A model generated the notes under the pieces. That model was not told the origin of the DNA, made no database searches, and saw only the letters and a program-made list of their open reading frames with translations. The translations under genes and the position numbers were made by a program. DNA of 19,609 nucleotides, from the NCBI RefSeq assembly GCF_947253395.1, contig NZ_CAMXYY010000022.1, forward strand, positions 1 through 19,609, written 5' to 3'. Each line of letters begins with the position of its first letter. The first letter of the stretch is position 1. This document shows positions 14,346 through 19,609 of this stretch, piece after piece. The DNA comes from an uncultured Olegusella sp. Lineage in GTDB: Bacteria; Actinomycetota; Coriobacteriia; Coriobacteriales; Atopobiaceae.

Positions 14346-14585
14346 TTAGAACGGCATTGCAGGCTGAACTTTGGTCACACCTGGGACATGCTCCATCAAA
14401 ATGCGCTCGATACCCTCACTCATGTCGTACGAAGACAGAGGGCAGCCAGCGCAAGCACCCTGCATTTCAAGCGTTACCACACCATCATCGCTACAATCAA
14501 TAAGCGCAACATCGCCACCATCAGCCTGTAAGCTTTGGCGAATAATATCAAGCGTCCTTTCAAGAAGCTCCCTGTTTACTGCCAC
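14346..14585 (-). CDS. NifU C-terminal-like (Nfu) iron-sulphur scaffold protein
   Basis: This is a 79-residue single-domain protein: RELLERTLDIIRQSLQADGG, VVTLEMQGACAGCPLSS with the cluster-binding C45 and C48, then an IERILMEHVPGV helix. Nfu domains hold and pass on [4Fe-4S] clusters as dimers bridged by the CxxC pair. I placed the start at the GTG at 14585. A perfect AAAGGAGGGG (14591-14600) lies just before it, and the family's usual N-terminus begins here. A longer reading from 14624 would put that ribosome site inside the gene and add 13 atypical residues. The gene is followed closely by lgt. The U32-family protein upstream on the same strand may need an iron-sulphur cluster, but a 196-base gap separates them, so a functional link is a guess. 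Confidence 0.9.
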   Translation of the reverse strand: MAVNRELLERTLDIIRQSLQADGGDVALIDCSDDGVVTLEMQGACAGCPLSSYDMSEGIERILMEHVPGVTKVQPAMPF

Positions 14586-14781
14586 CTCTACCCCTCCTTT
14601 GCGAGCATATTGACACACGCTCACTCTAATCCCTATTTGTCAGCTAGACATTAGGCTATATTACCCGATACAACTTTGCGCATTCACTGGTATCTTTCTT
14701 TACACGAATGCCAAATCTGCTCCCATCAATACCTCATAGCTACCAAAGATGCCCACGGAAAACAAAACATCCACCTGTCGC

Positions 14782-17280
14782 CTAATCAATCGGGCTCAAC
14801 AGATGTCCCGTATCGCTTCCCACAAGGCGCAAAGCAGGACGTTTGCCCGTCTGCGCTGCCAAAAGCGCCGCTTGGATACGCCTGAGTTCGCTGCCCACTT
14901 CCTGCTCACCTAACAAACTGCAATCTACCATCAAACGGCTTACTCCAGCGGAAAGCAACTCCCCTATCTCTGGTGCCAAATCTAAAGGACGAGCAGCATA
15001 TAGCCTTGAGCGCCCCTGCAAATCTGTACGCACAGGCAGCAAAGAGCCATCTCGACTACGCAAAGACAGACGTTGCTTGCGTAGCCCACAGCGCGCACAA
15101 TCCTCTATACACTGCCCTGCCGCTTGCAAAATGCAATGCTCGCTCGTCATTGCGCGGATACGACCCGATACGGTCACGCCCACAGGGGTCTTTGCTTGGG
15201 AAGCAATCTGACGTATCTCCTCAAGCGAAAGCTCCGATGACAGCCAAAAACCCTGCGCACCTTGGGCTTCAAGCCAAGAGAGACAGCTTGCATTGTGTAC
15301 AGGAATACATGCCCTTATCTCAGGGTATGCACCTCTATCAACAGCTGCCGCCAGCTCGGATACATTGCCTACTGCCAGCTCGCCACCTGGCACAATATAG
15401 CTATCAATACGCCTACGATCTGCTTGACGGCATACCTCATCAAGCCAAGGAATCACCTTGTCAGGCCAATTTGAAAGCGTTGGTGAGGATAGTAGATCAT
15501 CACGCACATACACGCGATGAGCGCCAGCAGCCAATGCCCTGCGAGCCGCCTCAGGCGTTACCACCAATGCACAGATTTCTGCAGTCTGCACTGGTTTCAT
15601 ATCAGCACGCAACGCAGCTTTTTCGCGAGGACCACGCAGCCCTACTCCCACATTTTCAAAGCGCCCTTCATAGTCTGCAAGCAATTCTTTTTCAAGCAAT
15701 CTACAAGCCCTTGATCTCAGCTTATGCAGGGAAGAAAAGCCCAGACCCACTCCCTCATCAAGCTCAACATCTATGGCTCGCGCTTCAAACGCAGAGTTGC
15801 CCAACCTACCCGCATGCTCCGCCAGATCCTCAGCAGTTACGGCCTTGGTACGTGCTGCCTCAACCAAATCGCCTTCAGCGCACACGGAAGCAGAGCCATC
15901 CACGCAGCTCATTTCTACCGTAAGTGGCATACCCCTATGTGCTCTGACCCGCATTGTTACCGCACGTTTGGGAGCAGCGCTGGGACGTGCCGCCAAAGCC
16001 GAAGCATCCAGTGCTGCTTGCGAGCGAATAACGCGCACCACACTCCCCTCAGGTAGCGTGCGTACCGTGCGACATATGAGGATCTCTCCAGGACGTACAT
16101 CTTTTGATGCCAAGGTAGTCAAGAACTGCGAGGGATCTTCAAGCGGTCTCAACTCAAGCAAATCACCTTTACCCACGGGCACGTCAACGCGCAGGGTAAC
16201 TTCAGCCTCATGATGCATACGCGTACGCTCGCGGCCACCTGCAGAACCACCCTGCACCCGCCTAAAACTCCCAAGGTCACGGCTCGCAAGCACCTCTCCT
16301 GCCAGCTCACCACGGTTATTCGAGCGATCATAGCTCATCATCTCATCGCCGCAATGACCTCTAAGATATGCATCAGTAAAGTCACGATTGAAAGAGCGCA
16401 AGAGCAAGTCACGACGACGATTGATATCGTCCTGACGAGGCGTGCGTCCTGCAGCAACATCATCTAACGCCCCGCGATAAGCAGAGACTACTGACCACAC
16501 ATAGTCAGCTGCCTTCATGCGACCTTCTACCTTGAGAGAAGCAAGCCCTGCTTGTGAAAGCTCAGCTAAATCACTTATCGTGCAGTAATCTTTGGGACAA
16601 AGCGGTCGCGTGCGTCCGTCTACTGCTATCACACGACCCTTACTATCCACCAGATCATAAAGCAGACGGCAAGGTTGCGCACAAAGACCGCGGTTTGCCG
16701 AACGTTTGCCCACCGATGAGCTCAGTTTGCAAATGCCTGAATAGCAAAAGCAAAGCGCACCATGTCCAAAGTTTTCAAGCTCTACGCCCTCTTGTGCAAT
16801 GCGTGAAATCTCAGCCAAGGACAGCTCGCGTGATAGCGTCACTCGCTCTACCCCAAGAACATCACGCACCCATGCCACAGCACGCCCATCGTGCAGATTT
16901 GCTTGAGTGGATACATGAATCTCGATGTCAGGACGACGGCGACGAAGTTCCGACATGAGGCCCCAGTCTTGCACGATGATTGCGTCTGCACCAAGTACCC
17001 AAGCATGCACAGCCCAACGTACCGCCCGCTCCAGCTCGTTTTCCTTAATGACGACATTTTGTGTTACATAGACCCGTGCCCCCGCAATATGAGCAACGCG
17101 GCAGGCTTCACGAAACTCCTCTTCAGAGAAGTTATGTGCAGCTCGACGCGCATTAAAATCGCTCCCAAGACCACAGTAGATTGCATCGGCTCCCGCAGCC
17201 AGCGCCGCATAAAAGGCCTCAGGGCCACCAGCGGGCGCCAGCAGCTCAGGTATCTGCCGCGCGCCAACTTGATTGGTCAT
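14782..17280 (-). CDS. Long U32-family protein (RlhA/TrhP-like, probable RNA hydroxylation factor)
   Basis: This is an 832-residue cytoplasmic protein annotated in many genomes as peptidase U32 or collagenase-like. The first domain starts ELLAPAGGPEAFYAALAAGADAIYCG (12-37) and holds the U32 signature with cysteines C177, C184, C200 and C204 (GALCFCYSGIC, GLCAQPCR). The middle (about 385-510) fits the extra domain of long U32 proteins (DUF3656). The C-terminal part repeats the pattern of a second domain with C716, C724, C728 and C731. Studied members (RlhA, TrhP) are not proteases: they add a hydroxyl to rRNA or to uridine 34 of tRNA, with prephenate and iron-sulphur chemistry implicated. The start at 17280 has GGGAG about 7 bases upstream and is 15 bases after tyrS. 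Which RNA it acts on cannot be told. Confidence 0.88.
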   Translation of the reverse strand: MTNQVGARQIPELLAPAGGPEAFYAALAAGADAIYCGLGSDFNARRAAHNFSEEEFREACRVAHIAGARVYVTQNVVIKENELERAVRWAVHAWVLGADAIIVQDWGLMSELRRRRPDIEIHVSTQANLHDGRAVAWVRDVLGVERVTLSRELSLAEISRIAQEGVELENFGHGALCFCYSGICKLSSSVGKRSANRGLCAQPCRLLYDLVDSKGRVIAVDGRTRPLCPKDYCTISDLAELSQAGLASLKVEGRMKAADYVWSVVSAYRGALDDVAAGRTPRQDDINRRRDLLLRSFNRDFTDAYLRGHCGDEMMSYDRSNNRGELAGEVLASRDLGSFRRVQGGSAGGRERTRMHHEAEVTLRVDVPVGKGDLLELRPLEDPSQFLTTLASKDVRPGEILICRTVRTLPEGSVVRVIRSQAALDASALAARPSAAPKRAVTMRVRAHRGMPLTVEMSCVDGSASVCAEGDLVEAARTKAVTAEDLAEHAGRLGNSAFEARAIDVELDEGVGLGFSSLHKLRSRACRLLEKELLADYEGRFENVGVGLRGPREKAALRADMKPVQTAEICALVVTPEAARRALAAGAHRVYVRDDLLSSPTLSNWPDKVIPWLDEVCRQADRRRIDSYIVPGGELAVGNVSELAAAVDRGAYPEIRACIPVHNASCLSWLEAQGAQGFWLSSELSLEEIRQIASQAKTPVGVTVSGRIRAMTSEHCILQAAGQCIEDCARCGLRKQRLSLRSRDGSLLPVRTDLQGRSRLYAARPLDLAPEIGELLSAGVSRLMVDCSLLGEQEVGSELRRIQAALLAAQTGKRPALRLVGSDTGHLLSPID

Positions 17281-17295
17281 CTTTTGCTCCCGCCT

Positions 17296-18510
17296 TTAGG
17301 CAAGACGAGCAAACTTGCGCTTGCCAACTTGCACAACACAGCCACTATGCAGCTGCTCGGGATCAATGTTGTAATTTTTTGCAGCAACAGCAACCTGATC
17401 AATTTTGACTCCACCACCGTCAATCTGACGACGTGCATCGCCTGCCGAGGCGCAAAGTCTCGCTTCGACAAGGACTCGGGCAAGATAAATCTTGCCTTGG
17501 TCGTTGGGAGTCAAATCTACGCTGACTTCAGCAATATTTTCAGGCAGCTCGCCCTTTTTGAACTGTGCATCAAACGCAGCTTGTGCTGCTTTGCCCGCAC
17601 CTTCACCGTGGTAGAGATCGCAAATATTGCGAGCAAGTGCGCGCTTAAGCTGATAGGGGTCGGCTGTGCCATCTGCATAAGCAGCATCAATTGCATCGAC
17701 CTCATCGACAGGAAGCGTCGAGCAGAGACGATAATACATAGGCACGACGGTATCGTTAATGCTCATGAGCTTGCCAAACATTTCGTCAGCAGGGTCCGTC
17801 AGACCAACATAGTTTTTGTAGCTCTTGGACATCTTCTTGACACCATCAAGGCCCACAAGCAGCGGCATCGTAAGAGCTACCTGTGGTTCCATAGCAGATT
17901 TTTCCATCAAATCGCGACCAGCAAGAAGATTAAAAATCTGGTCGTTACCGCCCATCTCGAGGTCGGCCTTGATAACCACCGAGTCATAAGCTTGCAACAC
18001 AGGATAGATAAACTCATGCAGGGCAATTGGCATGCCATTTGTGTAGCGGTTGTGAAAGTCCTCACGCTCAAGGATACGAGCAACATTGAATTTGCTCATC
18101 AGACCGAGCATTGAGCCCAGATCCAAAGGTTTTAACCATTCGCCATTGTGAACAATTTGCGTACGCTCGGGATCCAAAATCTTGAGAGCTTGTTCAACAT
18201 AGGTAGCAGCATTGGCTTCGACCTGCTCCTCTGTTAAAGGAGGACGGGTGGAATCACGACCCGAGGGATCACCAATAAGCGCCGTACCATTGCCAATAAT
18301 GAGCGTTACCTTGTGACCAAGATCTTGAAACTGACGCATCTTGCGCAGAGGCACTGCATGGCCTAAGTGCAGGTCAGGCGAGGTAGGATCGACTCCTAGC
18401 TTTATATTCAAAGGAACTCCACGTTCGAGTTTCTTTTTGAGCTCATCTAGAGGAACGATCTGCATAGTTCCCGAAGTAATTACCTTGAGCTGCTCTTCTA
18501 CCGATAACAC
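17296..18510 (-). CDS. tyrS: Tyrosyl-tRNA synthetase
   Basis: This is a 404-residue class I synthetase that charges tRNA-Tyr. The ATP-binding HLGH motif is at 48-51 (DPTSPDLHLGHAVPL) and KMSKS at 226-230. The helix region 165-190 (EFIYPVLQAYDSVVIKADLE, then GGNDQ) lines the tyrosine and ATP site. A C-terminal S4 RNA-binding domain covers about 344-400 (LCASAGDARRQIDGGGVKID). The start is a GTG at 18510 with a perfect AGGAGG (18517-18522) 6 bases upstream. It is the first gene of a two-gene unit with the U32-family gene. The 140-base space to the divergent PBP gene is too short for a T-box leader, and none of its conserved elements is seen, so control by uncharged tRNA is unlikely. Confidence 0.97.
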   Translation of the reverse strand: MLSVEEQLKVITSGTMQIVPLDELKKKLERGVPLNIKLGVDPTSPDLHLGHAVPLRKMRQFQDLGHKVTLIIGNGTALIGDPSGRDSTRPPLTEEQVEANAATYVEQALKILDPERTQIVHNGEWLKPLDLGSMLGLMSKFNVARILEREDFHNRYTNGMPIALHEFIYPVLQAYDSVVIKADLEMGGNDQIFNLLAGRDLMEKSAMEPQVALTMPLLVGLDGVKKMSKSYKNYVGLTDPADEMFGKLMSINDTVVPMYYRLCSTLPVDEVDAIDAAYADGTADPYQLKRALARNICDLYHGEGAGKAAQAAFDAQFKKGELPENIAEVSVDLTPNDQGKIYLARVLVEARLCASAGDARRQIDGGGVKIDQVAVAAKNYNIDPEQLHSGCVVQVGKRKFARLA

Positions 18511-18587
18511 AACAAACCTCCTGAGATTTTATTACCTACCATCACCCCACAATAAATTAGTTGAAGGATGGACTCTCTTACTCTAGC

Positions 18588-18615
18588 AGGACAGGCGCGG
18601 TCGAACCTTTATAAT
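18588..18615 (+). promoter_or_regulatory. Promoter of the penicillin-binding protein gene
   Basis: A perfect -10 TATAAT (18610-18615) is preceded after 16 bases by AGGACA (18588-18593, 4 of 6 bases of the -35 consensus). It lies 35 bases before the start codon at 18651. Confidence 0.6.
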
Positions 18616-18650
18616 GTTGATGCAAATGTCGCTTCCCCAAGGAGGACTGC

Positions 18651-19609
18651 ATGGGCATTCGTACGCGCAGGGCCCGTCTGCATTCGCGCACACATATCGT
18701 CGGCTTTGGAATTGTTGGCGTTTTTGGCTTTTTAGCCTTATTCGCCGCTGCCGTGGGTATTTCTCTTGGAGCACTTGTTTCAAGCTGGCTCCAGGATCTA
18801 CCTGACTATCAGTCGGCCGATGCCTATCTCGTGGCAGAGCCTACACAGGTACTCGCCTCTGATGGTACGGTCATGGCGGAGTACTATCTGCAAAACCGTC
18901 ACTCTGTAAAGCAGGCTGACGTAGCAGATGCCGTATTCAAGGCTACCGTTGACGTTGAAGACGAGCGCTTCTACAAGCACAATGGTGTTGATCCGCAGGG
19001 TATTGCTCGAGCTGTTGTCTCGCAGCTTGCTGGCCGCTCTGAGGGTGCATCTACCATCACTCAGCAGCTCGTCCGCAATACTGTCTTATCTGATGAGCAA
19101 TTTGAGCAAAGTCTCAAGCGCAAGGTCCGCGAGGCGTATATTGCCATTCAAATGGAAAAGACCTACACCAAAGACCAGATTTTGATGATGTATCTCAACA
19201 CCATCTACTATGGTCATGGTGCTTACGGTATCGAAGCAGCCAGCAAAACTTACTTTAATAAGAGCGCCAAAGACCTCGATCTCAATGAAGCCGCAACCTT
19301 AGCTGGCATCCCCAACTCTCCTGCCTATTTTGATCCCACGGTCAACATGGAAGCCTGCAAAAAACGCCGCAACCATGTACTTGACCGTATGCTGGCGATT
19401 GGCGACATCAGCAAGGAAGACCATGACAAGGTTAAGGGCGAAGATATCAAGCTCAACCTAGGCAGCTTCAAAGAATCTGACAGCTCTAGCCCCTATTTCA
19501 CCGACTATGTCCGCGAACTACTACTTAAGGACTTTGACCAGGACCTTATTCTTAAAGGCGGCCTGAAGGTCTACACCACACTTGATCTTAATTGGCAAAA
19601 AGCTGCCGA
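18651..19609 (+). CDS. Class A penicillin-binding protein, glycosyltransferase half (partial, right edge)
   Basis: An open frame of 319 codons runs off the window. It has a short basic cytoplasmic start (MGIRTRRARLHSR), one membrane anchor (about 15-43) and a complete GT51 glycosyltransferase domain. Motif 1 is VEDERFYKHNGVDP with catalytic E103. Motif 2 is GASTITQQLVRN (132-143). Motif 3 is RKVREAYIAIQMEKTYTK (157-174) with the second glutamate E169. These are followed by LMMYLNTIYYGHGAYGIEAA and EAATLAGIPNSPAYFDP. The last part, YVRELLL and GGLKVYTTLDLNWQKAA, is the usual linker into the transpeptidase domain, which lies outside. The enzyme polymerises lipid II on the outer face of the membrane. 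AAGGAGG (18639-18645) stands 5 bases before the ATG. It diverges from tyrS. Whether the transpeptidase half is intact cannot be judged. Confidence 0.96.
   Translation, partial: MGIRTRRARLHSRTHIVGFGIVGVFGFLALFAAAVGISLGALVSSWLQDLPDYQSADAYLVAEPTQVLASDGTVMAEYYLQNRHSVKQADVADAVFKATVDVEDERFYKHNGVDPQGIARAVVSQLAGRSEGASTITQQLVRNTVLSDEQFEQSLKRKVREAYIAIQMEKTYTKDQILMMYLNTIYYGHGAYGIEAASKTYFNKSAKDLDLNEAATLAGIPNSPAYFDPTVNMEACKKRRNHVLDRMLAIGDISKEDHDKVKGEDIKLNLGSFKESDSSSPYFTDYVRELLLKDFDQDLILKGGLKVYTTLDLNWQKAA

Noticed and set aside
14973..15923. Open frame of 316 codons on the plus strand
   Set aside because: It is antisense to the U32-family gene, has a composition typical of a reverse-frame shadow, and shows no ribosome site or motifs.
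14782..17280. True collagenase or protease
   Set aside because: The U32 label is historical; the cysteine pattern and domain order match RNA-modifying members, and there is no signal peptide for a secreted protease.
16891..18114. Long open frame of 407 codons on the plus strand
   Set aside because: It lies antisense to tyrS and the U32-family gene, both of which show full family motifs, and it has no recognisable protein pattern.
18511..18650. T-box leader of tyrS
   Set aside because: Only 140 bases separate tyrS from the divergent gene; no T-box sequence or antiterminator-like hairpin was found.

Overview
The window looks like a piece of core chromosome from a low-to-mid GC Gram-positive bacterium. 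I infer an actinobacterium of the class Coriobacteriia (Atopobiaceae-like: Lancefieldella, Atopobium, Olsenella and relatives). The reasons are the mixture of families: AmaP/DUF2273/Asp23 envelope proteins, MurT/GatD, an LCP ligase, a SEC-C-tagged methionine aminopeptidase and an SdpR/SdpI pair, with frequent GTG starts and strong AGGAGG ribosome sites. This taxonomic call is protein pattern recognition only and was not checked by a search. No phage, transposase, plasmid gene, CRISPR array, tRNA or rRNA was seen.

Layout. (1) 1-4193, minus strand: two ABC half-transporters followed by a TetR regulator that runs off the left edge. A palindrome upstream of the first transporter is a plausible TetR operator, and a strong hairpin lies between the second transporter and tetR. 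(2) 4240-5227, minus: methionine aminopeptidase with its own -10 box and a clear terminator. (3) 5252-6265, plus: an ArsR-type (SdpR-like) repressor overlapping an SdpI-like membrane protein, with a good promoter and a 26-bp operator-like palindrome over the start of the transcript. (4) 12527 down to 6301, minus: a long co-directional run yebC - LCP - amaP - DUF2273 - asp23 - murT - gatD. The last five genes are packed with gaps or overlaps of a few bases to about 40 bases. They join a membrane-anchored envelope-stress module to the enzyme that amidates lipid II. (5) 12693-13148, plus: an unrecognised small acidic protein with a perfect ribosome site and a strong terminator. (6) 13149-13505: a gene-free stretch between converging genes, holding the terminator, a 31-bp tandem repeat array of about 4.5 copies, and an inverted partial copy of the repeat. 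(7) 14585 down to 13506, minus: a NifU-type iron-sulphur domain protein and lgt. (8) 18510 down to 14782, minus: tyrS followed 15 bases later by a long U32-family protein, probably an RNA hydroxylation factor. (9) 18651 to the right edge, plus: the glycosyltransferase half of a class A penicillin-binding protein.

The strongest theme is cell envelope assembly: lgt (lipoprotein lipidation), the PBP (glycan polymerisation), murT/gatD (stem peptide amidation), LCP (glycopolymer attachment to the wall) and the Asp23/AmaP module. Most of this is well-known biology. The items most worth a second look are the 31-bp repeat array with its inverted copy, the acidic orphan protein, the SdpR-type operator and the coupling of the Asp23 module to murT/gatD. 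I did not find convincing evidence for a wholly new system.
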